Positions 32,380-43,199 of a stretch of DNA of 64,000 bases are shown piece after piece. The translations under genes were made by a program, and so were the position numbers. Location: the NCBI GenBank assembly GCA_023213315.1, contig JAKCPI010005399.1:62001-126000 (forward strand), given 5' to 3'. A model generated the notes under the pieces. The model did no database searches. It was not told the DNA's origin and worked only from the letters and a program-made list of their open reading frames with translations. The first letter of the stretch is position 1. The number at the start of each line of letters is the position of its first letter. Origin of the DNA: Euborellia annulipes (lineage: Eukaryota > Arthropoda > Insecta > Dermaptera > Anisolabididae).

Positions 32380-33200
32380 TTTTACTTTCTCTTAACTATA
32401 TATTGGTTTCATGTCAAAAATTCAATGTCGAGATTTTGTTGGAAATACACGTTTTGAGTCCCTTGAATCCAAAAAAGTGCGTATGTCTGTCTATTTGTGA
32501 TCAAAATAAAGTAAGAAAGAAATGAGCTATGAAGTTGAAATTTTATATTTAAGTTAGGTATCGCACTGAGGAGTGAAAACAAGCTTTTAAATAAAATCAG
32601 CCAAAGAATACTAGAACTTTACTGATGTATTTTTAGGGGGATTTTTAATTCTAGACATTTTGTATTAATTATTTATTAAAAATATAATATAATATATAGT
32701 ACAGTATTTAAATTTTTAATATATAAATGTATATTTATATTTATTTATTTGTAAGACGTCATCGATTTTAAGACGCATCGCATTTTGGAAAATATTATTT
32801 TTAAAAAAAAGTGCGTCTTAGAATCTATGAAATACGGTAATACAAAATGTAGTCGATAATTAAAAATTTCGATGATAATAATAATAATTAAAACCACAAA
32901 ATTTAATCAAAATTAGCTCTAATGATTTTGAATAATTATTTTTTAGATGCTCTTTAAAATGTATATTTTCATTTTGTTTCCAAAATTGTTTTAAGATCAT
33001 TTTACTATTATGCGTCATAAAAAAAGAGTAGGAGTAGTAGTCATGGTGACAAAATATAAACATTTTTCTTATTCTAATGCCGGAAAGTAAAATATATATC
33101 AATATAAAAAAACTGGTGTGAAAGGCACAGAACACAACTCTCAATTACAGAAGAGAAAATTGTGTGCTGCGCGACTAGTCATACCAGATTTTTAATTTAA
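32380..33200 (+). repeat. Family A copy split by a MITE
   Basis: The first half runs to ctttactgatgtatttt (32634) and the second half resumes near 32885 with the caaaatttaatcaaaattag block. It then continues to the terminal hairpin (aaaaaactggtgtgaaaggc, then gcgactagtcataccag). The insertion between is the F-type MITE. Confidence 0.8.
32636..32868. mobile_element. MITE F, copy 1
   Basis: The ends (atttttaattctagacattt, tgtatta and the inverse taatacaaaatgtagtcga, taattaaaaat) form an imperfect inverted repeat of about 28 bp. Inside, ttaagacgcatcgcatttt and aaaaaaaagtgcgtcttag form a second inverted pair, a pattern common in Tc1/mariner-type MITEs. Confidence 0.65.
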
Positions 33201-33254
33201 TATGTCCTTTTTATTGACACACTGTTTCGCAATTAAATCAAATTAAATATATGA

Positions 33255-33284
33255 TTTTTACTTTCTCTTATCTATGTATATATG

Positions 33285-33328
<44 letters not shown>

Positions 33329-33946
33329 AGTATTGGATTCATGTCAAAAATTCGATGTCGAGATTTTGATGGATCTTCACGTTTTGAGGTCCCCTGAATC
33401 CAAAAAAAAGTGGTTTTCGCGACATGGTCCGTCTGTGTGTGTGTGTGTCTGTGTTCACTTTTTAAGCATGAAGGAATTGAGCTATGAGGCTGAAATTTTA
33501 TATATAAGTTAAATACCCCCCGGAACCGGAAAAATAAGCTTTTAATCAAAATCGGCCAAAGAGTACTAGTACTTTACTGATGTACTTTTTCAGTTTTTTT
33601 CGATTTTCTCAAAATTCGCTCTAACGATTTTGATTAAAATTCAAAAATCAATTATTTTTTAGATGCTCTTTCAAATGTATATTCTCGTTTTGCCCTCAAA
33701 ATTGTTTGAAGGACACTTTACTCTTGTGCTTCATAGGAAAGATAGGAGAAATGGTTGCCATGGTAACAAAATATAAATATTTTCCCATGTTTATAAATTT
33801 GACATCTTAAATTCTAATATTCCCTACTGCCGGGAACTAAATACATGTCGACACAAAAAATCTGGTGTGACAAGCACAGTACACAACTTTCGATACCGAA
33901 GGTAAGAGAAAGTTGTGTGCTGTGCGCCAGTCACACCAGATTTTTT
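33255..33946 (+). repeat. Family A full-length copy, short subtype
   Basis: Complete from tttttactttctcttatc to tcacaccagatttttt. The first-end hairpin loop has expanded to a long (TA)n run (about 33290-33325). A (GT)n tract sits at 33434-33448. Good reference for the short subtype. Confidence 0.9.
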
Positions 33947-33959
33947 ATATAAATAATAA

Positions 33960-34027
33960 ATAAATAAATTTTTAAAACGGCCCCCTAAAGCGTTGTTTAC
34001 AGTTGCTTCCCTGTAGTTACGCCACTG
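33960..34027. mobile_element. hAT-type right end fragment
   Basis: Ends tagttacgccactg, the same CAGTGGCGTA-type terminus (inverse) as at 22608 and 35887. No matching left end was found. Confidence 0.45.
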
Positions 34028-34190
34028 CGGGGGCAAATGCCTTTCTGAGGAACAACTGTAATTACTAATTTAATTTCGGTTATCCCCTTTTAACATAGGG
34101 TCGAAACATCAGCTGTACAAATAAAATAAATATTAAAGAAAAAAAATATAGCTGCATTTTCTCATTTTGTTACTACCCTCTATCACCACA
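34028..34190 (-). repeat. Family B relic, relative of 12021-12560
   Basis: On the minus strand 34205-34150 matches the left end of the 12021 element (gtggtgatagagggtag, then gcagcta and a T run). A GAAAC motif with a weak hairpin (34095-34112) is the remnant of its core. Confidence 0.55.
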
Positions 34191-35227
34191 ACTAAACAAA
34201 TGCGTTTTATAAAAAAAAAAAAAAAAAAAACATTGAAAGTTTTGTTTATATTAAATAATTATTTAATAACAAACCCGTTTTTGAATTTGAGATTTTTTTT
34301 TTAATATATGTCTATACGAGTTAGAAAAGACTTTAATCGACTTATGTGGCCCATTGAAAAAGAAGTCCCGGGGCTAGTTTAATATCCAAGTTTTTCTCCA
34401 TCTCCTTTTTTTTTTTGCATTTCCATTTTTCTCTATCATATTTAAAATTCCTTTCGATATGGAAAAAAAAAAATTTGTTTTTAATGAAATCTTGACAAGA
34501 CGATATATTTTTATCAAATTCCACTTTGAATATCTATCTTTGCTTGGCATATTTCATTTTCATGAATTAGCAGGATCAATGGCGGAGGGAGACAGGACGA
34601 ATCCCAAGAGACCCCTTTAAGGAGCTACAATATGAATTTGGCCTGGGACAGGTGGAGGGGGCTTTCTTGAAAGATTGATCAAAGCTAGCCGGGCTTTTGA
34701 GCTTTGTCGTATCCGAGCACTAATGATCCACTTAACCTGGCCTCAAACGTAGAGGCTGAGTAATGGAGTGCTACATTCAAAATATATCCAGATGAATTCA
34801 TTTAGCGAGACAAATTGCACGATTAACTCCAGATAAGCTGATAGCCGGAATAGAATTCAAACCAATTTAGAGGCTTTATAAAAACAAAAAAAAATCTTTT
34901 ATATATAAAGCGCTTATTTCTGTCCTTCTCGTTTGTCCAGAGCTATTATGAGATCTGGAGTTTAGATTAATGGACCAATCTTAATGAAATTAGACTCGAA
35001 AGATTATATTCGATTAAGCAAAGAGATTAATAAATTGGGGGGTTGAGTGAGTTATGGTAAAAAAAAAAATGGATTTTTTTTTTAAAGAACAAAAAACAAT
35101 TTCTTTTTAAATGAGATCAGAGTAAGCTGTAACGAATAAAATTTATAAAAAAAGTAAAAATCTGGCGTTTTACAAATTTTTTATTTCCGAATGCAAAAAA
35201 GTAAAAATACATTCAAGCTTTGGGCCA
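34191..35227. other. Unique-looking interval with a GC-richer patch
   Basis: 34560-34870 is noticeably less AT-rich and non-repetitive in the window, but contains stops in all frames that I checked. Candidate conserved noncoding or exonic sequence. The rest is AT-rich with poly-A tracts. Confidence 0.35.
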
Positions 35228-35482
35228 ATTAATCAAAAAATATGGTGTGACTGGTCGCACAGTATGATATATTTAGTTTCCGCAAGCAACCATTTCTCCT
35301 TTCTTTCCCATGAAGTACAAGAGTAAAGTGTACTTCAAAAGATTTCAAGGGCAAAAATGAGAATATACATTTTAAAGAGAATTTAAAATATAATTGAATT
35401 TTGAATTTTAATCAAATTCGTTGGAGCGAATTTTTAGAAAATCGAAAAACAAACTTAAAAAGTACATCAGTAGGCCTAAAGT

Positions 35483-35887
35483 CAGTGACGTAGCGGGCTT
35501 TACTCGCGCCCGGGGCATAATACCTTTTTAGCGCCCTCCCCCCCCCCCCCATTCGAAAACCATATAATATTAATATAGTGGAGAATTAGAGATATCAGCC
35601 AAATTGGGAATGTTCGGGTTAATAAAACTCCCAGAATAAGACGTTTCGGCCTGAATTTATTTGGCCATCTTCAGTTATTAAATTCAGGCCGAAACGTCTT
35701 ATTCTGGGAGTTTTATTAACCTGGACAATCCCAATTTGGCTGATATCTCCAATTCTCCACTATAATCACATCACAGACAACCTCAAAAAGAATATATTAT
35801 TTTTTGTTTTGCGGACCATTTGGCGCCCCTTTGTGAGTAGCGCCCGGGGCATGATGCCCCCCTTGCCCACCCCTCGCTACGCCACTG
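35483..35887. mobile_element. hAT-type MITE with 8-bp target duplication
   Basis: The ends cagtgacgtagcg and inverse cgctacgccactg are flanked by exact 8-bp repeats cctaaagt (35475-35482, 35888-35895). The duplicated site is inside a family A copy. A family B palindrome is nested within it. Confidence 0.9.
35578..35790 (-). mobile_element. Family B palindrome nested in hAT-type MITE
   Basis: The arms are 35578-35656 and 35682-35760, nearly perfect. The minus-strand core at 35679-35635 reads aataa, CTGAAGA, T, GGCC/GGCC hairpin, GAAACGTC, ttatt, so stem I pairs over 5 bp. The right arm keeps only the 3' half of the core on the plus strand. A tail (ataatcacatcacagacaac and following) extends to about 35790 on one side only. 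Confidence 0.8.
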
Positions 35888-36114
35888 CCTAAAGTACAAT
35901 TACTTTTTGGTCGATTTTGTTCAAAAGCTTCATCATACGTGCGTCAGTATGCGTTTAGCATAAAATTTCAACCTCCTAGCTCCTTTTGTTCATGAGATAT
36001 TTTATTCATAGCAGACACATGTCCCGAAAACCACTTTTTTGGATTCAAGGTACCTCAAAACGTTTATATCCATCAAAATCTCGACTACGGCTTCAGTTCA
36101 ATTAATAATCAATC

Positions 36115-36259
36115 TTAGGGTCGGTTGATCCACATCTAATTAACTAGCTATCCCTCGGATAAGCTAGTTGACTAAGACTTTCGAGTCTATTCACATCTAG
36201 AAAAGCTAATCATAGGATAAATTTGCTGGTTGACTAGATGTGAAGCAACCGGCGCTTAA
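36115..36259. mobile_element. Foldback element I, short copy
   Basis: The left end ttagggtcggttgatccaca and the right end (gatgtgaagcaaccggcgct, taa) are inverse repeats. The interior matches the ends of the 25434-26819 element (taattaactagct, ctcggataa, ttgactaa). Confidence 0.7.
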
Positions 36260-36735
36260 GAACATTTTATTATTCACCGATAATTTATAGTAACCAAAAT
36301 CCCAACTTTTAAGAACTATCGATTCAATTTTCCAATGGGAATATTCTTTTATTTGAGGGTGAAATAATGAAATGATAAGATGATTAAATGAGATTTTGTT
36401 TTGGGATTTATAAATTGGTCATCGATGGCAGCAGATGTGAGAAGAAAAGGGGCGCGGAAGAGAGAGAAACGTCAGCTGCGGTTGTGAGGTCCCCGGGCGC
36501 CTCACGTCCACCCTGTTCAAACGCCACGTGCTTTATGGCATTTGGGGGACCCCTTCAAAGTGAATTTATCAATTTTATAGTAAACTCACTCTCTATATTA
36601 TCGTCCACCAGTTAATAGGTACAAACGACATTTTTATCAAATACCACAAATCTAATACGGGAGCGATAAAATTTTTTTTTTTTTAGAGTTTAAATTTGAC
36701 ACTATGGATTAACTTATTAGAAGACAAATGTATTA
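36260..36735. other. Unique interval with GC-rich island
   Basis: 36420-36570 has high G+C for this window, the palindrome ccccgggcg region and an E-box cacgtg (36528). A 75-codon frame (36388-36615, +) crosses it, without recognisable domain. It could be a host exon or regulatory element; no splice or start evidence decides it. Confidence 0.35.
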
Positions 36736-36737
36736 AC

Positions 36738-37345
36738 TAAAAAATCTGGCGTGAACGGTCGCACAACACACAACTTTCTCTTACTTTCGAAAATTGACAG
36801 TTGTTGATATTTTGAGTCGATATATATTTATTTTCCGACATTTGAATACAAAATATAAAATTTATAAATAAGGGAAAATACCGGTATTTATAATTTGTTA
36901 CCATGGCAACTATTTCTCTTATCTTTGCTATGAAGTACAAGAGTAAACTGAGTTTCAAAAAAGTGTGAGGGCAAAATGAGAATATACATTTTAAAGAGGA
37001 TTTAAAAAATAATTGATTTTTGAATTTTAAAATCGTTAGAGCAATTTTTGCGAAAATCGAAAAAAAAAACTGAAAAAGTACATCAGTAAAGAACTAGTAC
37101 TTTTTCAGTTTTTTTTTTTTTTTTTTTTTTTTTAAGCTTATTTTCGTGCCTAAATTAAATATAAAATTTCAACCTCGTAGTTAATTTTCTTCATACATTA
37201 TTTTGATCACAAACATACCGTTTTGTGAGAGACCCACTTTTTTTTAACTCAGGTGACCTTAAAACGTGTATTCCCATCAAATTATGAACATCGAATTTTT
37301 CACATGAATCCAATACTCTCTCGCTATATAATAATTAAGGGAAAA
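36738..37345 (-). repeat. Family A copy, short subtype
   Basis: The terminal hairpin (aaaaatctggcgtgaacggt) is partly disrupted. The other blocks are intact, with an expanded T tract at 37107-37132. The first-end hairpin is reduced (ctctcgctatataataatta). Confidence 0.8.
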
Positions 37346-37787
37346 ATTTTTTAGCACTGAATTATTCGTAAGCTGTTGATATAAGTCTGCACTCACACTT
37401 ATGAATAAATCTACAAGTGACCAGTTTGTTTGAAATATCTGGTAGTTTTATTATTTAAATAAAAAAATCATTTTCTTATGAAAGAGTTTACGCACACAAG
37501 TGGTGGTATTCAAGCACGTGCCCTTACTTTCAAGTTATGCTTTAAAAGGCCCTTAATAAATAAATTATATTTGAAAAACGTGTCATTCTTTTTTCAAAGG
37601 AACAAAAAAAAATTCTCTTTTTGTTATGAATATAAACATAAACACCTGGAATAAACTTTAATTCATAGAGCTTTGATGTTTGAGTGCCAATCGGCCCTGA
37701 GGTTAGACAACCAAAACGCTCAGCTGTCTCAAAAGTAGCTTTTCCCCTTTAATTTTTACTTTCTCGTACCCTATATATATTTTAATT

Positions 37788-38357
37788 AAAACAATAGGTG
37801 AGGGAGCAGGCAGCCAGGAAGTAAGTAAGCCTTTACAAAATGAAACTCAATAGTAGTGGAAACAGTTTCGGCTATAATTAAATATCTCCATCCTCAGTCC
37901 ATTTTTTAGCTGTAGGCATTGTACATTTTGGATATAGTCTTCTTCATTCTTCGCCGTTATTATTCCCGCGTTGCGGAGTCAGCGGTAAAGAGGTCGGCGG
38001 AATGGGTTTTTTTGTGACCGGAAGAAAAAGAACAGGCAGGCCCGTTGCACGATCTGACGCCTGTTGAAAATATAGAAGTAAAGGACTGACATGTAAAGAA
38101 TAGAAGGACAGTCAGTCCCAGCTCGGGTAGCTCGTGGTCGCCATTCACGTACCCACAAGATGTGGGCCCCTGAGCAAACATTTTGGATATAGTAAAGATG
38201 ATTATTTATATATAGGCCTAGAAGAAATAAAAATATTTTCTTTTACATAGAGTAAGCACATCTTTGAGTTTCATTTCGTAGAGGCTTACTTCCTGGCTGG
38301 CTGCTTCCTCACCTATTGTTATTGAAATACAACAGCCACTTTACAAATTGTCATTTT
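37788..38357 (-). mobile_element. Family B palindrome with S copy in its loop
   Basis: The arms (caataggtgagg and the inverse cctcacctattg; caggcagccaggaagtaag and its inverse) enclose 37788-38325. The minus-strand core near 37903-37855 reads tgga, CTGAGGA, TGG-AG hairpin, GAAACTGT, ttcca. A one-sided tail (tacaacagccactttac) follows the right arm. A 13-bp flanking repeat (attttaattaaaa left, attttgattaaaa right) is a plausible target duplication. Confidence 0.7.
37938..38177 (-). mobile_element. Short retroposon S, copy 5, with target duplication
   Basis: Complete minus-strand element flanked by the exact 15-bp direct repeat acattttggatatag (37923-37937, 38178-38192). It lies in the loop of a B palindrome. 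Confidence 0.9.
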
Positions 38358-38607
38358 GATTAAAATTCATAAATTAACATGCTCTTTAAGTTGGTGGAAA
38401 ATTGGTTTAAGTACACTTTACTGATGACGTTTTTCAGATTTTTCAAATTCATTTTCGGGCTCTTCCTTCCATAGAGTCAATGTTAAATCCCTATTGGGAT
38501 TTGCATTTTAATTTCGATTCACAAGGAGGTCCCCCTTTGGAACCATTTACACATTTTTTTCCAATTCTTATAAAATTTGTATTTATTTAGGATTCTCTAT
38601 TGTGTAT

Positions 38608-38849
38608 CTTCTTCTTCTTCTTCTATCTTCACCTTAATCCCGCGGTGCGGGGTCGGCGGGAAAGGGGTCTGCGAAATTAGTTTTTTACGACCGGAAGATA
38701 TAGAACAGGCCGGCCCGTCGCACAGTCTGACGCCCGTTGAAAATATAGAAGGAAGGGACAGACATGCAAAGAACAGAAGGATTGTCAGTCCCAGCTAGGG
38801 TAGCTCGTGGTCGCCATCCACGTACCCACAAGATGTGGGCCCCTGAGCA
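38608..38849 (-). mobile_element. Short retroposon S, copy 6, with target duplication
   Basis: Complete element flanked by a 19-bp duplication, aggattctctattgtgtat (38589-38607) and aggattctatactgtgtat (38850-38868), two mismatches. The duplicated site is family A sequence, so the empty site is known from other copies. Tail (GAA)n. Confidence 0.95.
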
Positions 38850-39113
38850 AGGATTCTATACTGTGTATAAAATATCCAAATATGAGATTAAAATTTTGAA
38901 AAATAATCATAACTTATTTCAAGCAGTCAACATTTAAAATACACAGAGCCTATGGACATCTTTCAATTGTTTTTTTGTGTTACTTATGAAATTCAAGTGG
39001 TCAAGCTATGGGAAACTAAATATATCTCGACACAAAAAAATCTGTTGTGTCAAGCACGGCACCGAAGGGTAAGAGAAAGTTGTGTGCTGTGCCACCAGTC
39101 ACACCATATTTTT

Positions 39114-39455
39114 ATTATAAAATAAGACTTATTTATTTATTTAAAAATATTAATGAATTCCATTACATTCGCCGGATAATTAAAAAATAAAATTAAAACT
39201 TTTTTCTCTTATTCTGTTATAATTAGCTTATGATATGTTCATTAGGCGAAAGTATTATTTTATCGTGATATTGAATCTTTTTGGTTTGATATTTAATTAG
39301 ATGATAATTATCCATATCGAGTGATTTTAAAATATTTTAAAGAACGTCTAAAAAATAATGATATATGAATTTTACCGACAATGTTTTTTGCATGTAATAA
39401 ATTCGGATAAAGAGAATATAACCAGCCACTTCTCTCTCACTAGTTCAATTTAATT
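39114..39455. other. AT-rich spacer
   Basis: Nothing recognised. Confidence 0.4.
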
Positions 39456-39472
39456 GAAATATTTAGATCCGT

Positions 39473-39659
39473 CGGCAAAATTAATTTATAAAAATAAAGA
39501 AATGAGACCGAGAGAAAAGCAAACCGACCAGTCTCACGATTGATATGAAAAAGTGGAAAAAAAAGGCTGACATAAAGAAAAGGAAGGAATGCCAGCCTTA
39601 GCTCGGGTAACTCGTGGTCGCCATTCACGTACTCACTAGAAGTGAGCCCCTGAGTAGGC
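39473..39659 (-). mobile_element. Short retroposon S, divergent copy 7
   Basis: Head half recognisable (ctcaggggctcacttc, then agtgagtacgtgaatggcg). The tail half is diverged. It is flanked by the 17-bp repeat aaatatttagatccgtc / aaatatttaggtccgtc (39456-39472, 39660-39676). Confidence 0.8.
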
Positions 39660-39676
39660 AAATATTTAGGTCCGTC

Positions 39677-40001
39677 TACTACTCTTTAAATAAAATAAAG
39701 TAGAAAAGGGCAATATGCGTGGTACATTCGAGTAAATTTTATAGCAATACAAAAAAAAAAATTTGAAAATTTAGAAAAGAAATTTAGTCCCTCGAGGCAC
39801 ATAATTCCGCCCCCCTTAAAGACGCGTCCCCACATGGATTTTTGATGTTTAATTATTCGCCATTACTTTTGTTGCACCCTGTAAAGGCCTATTAATTATA
39901 TTTTATATATATTACATTTTATCACAAAATTATTCAGAAGCTAAAATGAAATATCATAATTATAACAAAATATGGGAAAAAAGTTTTAATTTAATTTTTT
40001 A
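39677..40001. other. AT-rich stretch, nothing recognised
   Basis: No feature seen. Confidence 0.4.
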
Positions 40002-40142
40002 TTTGTGACTGGTCGCACAGCACACAACTTTCTCTTACCTTCGGTAATTGAAAGTTGTATTTTGTGCTTGTCCCATCAGATTTTTTGTCTTTTGAATATA
40101 TTATAATTCAAGATGTAAAAATGTATAAATATAAATATTTAT

Positions 40143-40423
40143 TTGGAGTTGGGAAGAATAAGACCAGCGTTGTCGAACACCTTTACACTTTTATTCAGGC
40201 AGACGTTTTGGTAACCATAACGGTTGCCATCTTCAGTGCCAATGAAAGTTTTTTAAGGTGATCATATATGAAGGGACACCTTAAAAAACTTTCGATTGGC
40301 ACTGAAGATGGCAACCGTTATGGTTACCAAAACGTCTGCCTGAATAAAAGTGTAAAGGTGTTCGACAACGCTGGTCTTATTCTTCCCAACTCCAATCTCA
40401 CATACCCAGCATACAACTTAATA
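40143..40423 (+). mobile_element. Family B palindrome, best preserved
   Basis: The arms of about 118 bp (40143-40260 and 40277-40395) are almost identical inverse copies. Both strands carry the core: plus 40297-40340 reads ggca, CTGAAGA, T, GGCAACC/GGTTACC hairpin, AAAACGTC, tgcc; minus 40240-40198 is the same. The right arm is followed by a one-sided tail (aatctcacatacccagcata). Direct repeats of about 14-16 bp (aatataaatatttatt) flank the whole unit within a family A copy. No ORF. Confidence 0.85.
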
Positions 40424-40477
40424 TAAATATTTATTTTGTTACTATGTCAATGAATGAATGGTCATTCTTATGAAGTA

Positions 40478-40686
40478 CAGTGAGGGACAATATTAAGTCC
40501 CACTCATGCGTTTTCTTCTTGTGATTGTTTCATTGTTTAAAAAAAAATATTATATATCTTTTAATGGAAACTCTCATGGTTCAAACCTAGAAAATTCCCA
40601 TAAAGATTTTCATTTTCTTTTATAAAAATAATCAAATAATCACTAGTAGAATACGCCTGGGTGGGACTTAATATTGTCCCTCACTG
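40478..40686. mobile_element. MITE M, copy 2
   Basis: Starts cagtgagggacaatattaag and ends with the inverse, flanked by TA (40476-40477, 40687-40688). Removing it and one TA restores the family A sequence gaagtacaagagtaaagtg. Confidence 0.95.
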
Positions 40687-41049
40687 TACAAGAGTAAAGT
40701 GTGCTTCAAACACTTTTGAGGGCAAAATGAAAATATACATTTTAAAGAGGATCTAAAAAATAATTGATTTATCAAATCTTTATAAATTTTGAGAAAATCG
40801 AAAAATAACTGAAAAAATACATCAGTAAAGTAATAGTACTTTTTGGCCGATTTTGTTCAAAAGCTTATTTTCAAGACATAAGTCGTAACTTTAATATAAA
40901 ATTTCAACATTGTAGCTCATTTTCTTCATACTTTATTTTGATCACAGAGAGACAGACCTTCTGGGCCTCAAAACGTGTATTTCCATCAAAATCTCGACAT
41001 ATCTTTCTATATATAATATAGATATATAGGCAAGAGAAAGTAAAAATAT

Positions 41050-42326
41050 TGACATAATCTCTATATAAAAATAAATCAATAATAAATCGAATTGGCGGGT
41101 AACAGTTACTAGTGAGACATTCCGGATGCATTGGTTGCCTAACCTCAAGGCTTAACTGAATCATTATAAACCTGAATTGAACTCAACATAGAAGATTCTG
41201 TTAAAATTAATTAATTTGAACATTTAAATTTTATTATACTCGAATGAAAATCAGAGAATTTTTTTTTTTTTTTTTTGTTTAATATAAATAAATACATCAA
41301 GTTTAACAGATGAATTTACATTGTCATCCCGACACCTGATTCTAATTCGTCATAGGATAAATGACTGTTGATGACGTTTTCTGCTCATCAGAATTGTCAA
41401 ATTATATAGAGTTATTGAAGATAAAACATTTATTTAATGAGTATATTGTTTTCATGATGTTTGTTCAGCTAATCTACTTCAAAAAATGATTTCATTTTTC
41501 ATTTCATTGATTCGTTTGAATAGAAACAAAAGAAAACTATTGCCAGAGTATATATATATATATATTTTTTTTTTGATAAATTTAAAACAAACATCTCAAT
41601 TTGAATGAACACAATAAAATTTATTGCATGCAACGTGAGGAAAATATCAACTAACAAGGTTAAATACAGAGCGATGAAAAAAAGAAAGGTAACTCAGGGG
41701 TGAATAAAATTGAAAAATGAAAGTCATATATTTGGCCCCATCAAGCAATTCATTTTTTTTTTTTTCGAATTTGCAATCAATTAGTTAAATTGTTATCAAA
41801 TTTACAAATCATCTTTTTTTTTTTAATGAAAAAATTAAAGACTTTTATAAGCTTTTCGATTAATAAAATTAATGGAAAAATTAAATTAAATGAAAAAATA
41901 ATTGAAATTGAGGTATTTTAGTCAGCAAAAAATTTCCTTCGTCAAAAGATACTTTCACTCAATCACAAGGAATGATTATAGCATGCTCCCCCTATATAAG
42001 GGGCTTAAATATTTCCATGCCAATGCGAGATGAAAAAGAAAGCAAAGAAGATATGTAAGAACAGGAGAAGGAAATAAGAAAGATAATCCCCCACTCTGAT
42101 GAAGTACTAAGAGTGAAAATACCAAGTTTCCGCTTCTATGTAGTCTAAAAAAAAAACATTTGGAACATTTTTTATTAGAAGTAGCATATTTATATGACCT
42201 GTTTTTACTCTAAATCAGGATTTTCGGTGAGAATTCGTAAGGACTTTACTAAAACGGAGTACTAGGGACATAAAACGTAGAAAATATAAAAATTTTATTT
42301 AAATGATTAAATAAAATATCAATACA
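41050..42326. other. AT-rich stretch, nothing recognised
   Basis: Long T run at 41261-41276 and TA repeats at 41552-41566. No gene or repeat family boundary was identified. Confidence 0.4.
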
Positions 42327-42979
42327 TTTTCTTTCTTCTTATATATGTTATATATATAGAGAGAAAGTATTGGATTCAGGTCGAAAATTCGATGTCGAGA
42401 TTTTGATGGATCTTCACGTTTTGAGGTCCCCTGAATCCAAAAAAGTGGTTTTCGCAACATGGTCTGTCTGTGTGTGTGTGTTGTGCTGTGTTCACTTTTA
42501 AGCATGAAGGAATTGAGCTATGAGGCTGAAATTTTATATATAAGTTGAACACCACCCGGGAGCGTGAAAATAAGCTTTTAATCAAAATCGGCCAAAGAGT
42601 ACTAGTACTTTACTGATGTACTTTTTCAGTTTTTTTCGATTTTCTCAAAATTCGCTTTAACGATTTTTATTAAAATTCAAAAATCAATTATTTTTTAAAT
42701 GCTCTTTCAAATTTATATTCTCGTTTTGCCCTCAAAATTGTTTGAAGGACACTTTACTCTTGTGCTTCATAGGAAAGATAGGAAAAATGGTTGTCATGGG
42801 AACAAAATATAAATATTTTTCTCTGTTTATAAATTGTATATCTTAAATTCTAATATATTGGCGGAAACTAAATATATGTCGGCACAAAAAATCTGCTGTG
42901 ACAAGCACAGAACATAATTTTCGATTACTGAGGGTAAGAGAAAGTTGTGTGCTGTGCGCCAGTCACACCCGATTTTTTA
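42327..42979 (+). repeat. Family A full-length copy, short subtype
   Basis: Runs from ctttcttcttatatatgtta to cgccagtcacacccgatttt. Very close to the copy at 33255-33946, including the gtgcttcataggaaagatag variant. Confidence 0.9.
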
Positions 42980-43029
42980 AATTATAAGGAGAAACAAATT
43001 TTTAAAATTTTATTAAAACGGAGTGAAAA

Positions 43030-43116
43030 AAAAAATCTGGTGTGAATGGTCGCACAGCAAAAAATGTTGTCTTACTAGTTGTGTACTGTGCTTGTCAAAC
43101 CAGATTTTTTGTATGT
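43030..43116 (-). repeat. Family A terminal hairpin fragment
   Basis: Only the terminal hairpin (aaaatctggtgtgaatggtc to cttgtcaaaccagatttttt) and a few bases remain before an S fragment starts. Confidence 0.8.
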
Positions 43117-43120
43117 ATTT

Positions 43121-43199
43121 AAAGAAGAAGGACTGCTTGTCCCAGCTCGGGTAGCTCGTGGTCGCCATCCACGTACCCACATGATGTGGGCCCCTGAGC
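43121..43199 (-). mobile_element. Short retroposon S, head fragment, copy 8
   Basis: Minus-strand head gctcaggggcccacatcatg through the ctacccgagctgggacaagc block; the tail part is replaced by gaagaag joined to a family A fragment. Confidence 0.8.

Larger units (their letters stand above)
35228..36086 (-). repeat. Family A copy split by a hAT-type MITE
   Basis: Minus strand. A short damaged terminal hairpin (35238-35270), the catggcaacc-type block and the rest run to aagtacatcagtaggcctaa. After the insertion it resumes at cctaaagtacaattactttt. It ends in the caaaatctcgac block; the first-end hairpin is missing. Confidence 0.8.
37755..39113 (+). repeat. Family A copy, long subtype, with two insertions
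   Basis: The first-end fragment at 37755-37787 is followed by a B palindrome. The element resumes at 38345 (attttgattaaaattcataa), carries the long-subtype middle, is interrupted by an S retroposon (38608-38849) and ends with the terminal hairpin at 39113. Confidence 0.8.
40002..41049 (-). repeat. Family A copy with B and M insertions
   Basis: Minus strand. The terminal hairpin at 40002-40085 and all later blocks are present once the B palindrome (40143-40423) and MITE M (40478-40686) are removed. It ends with the first-end hairpin ataggcaagagaaagtaaaa at 41046. Confidence 0.85.

Noticed and set aside
36388..36615. 75-codon frame over a GC-rich island
   Set aside because: No domain and no splice or start evidence. 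Kept only as a unique island of interest.
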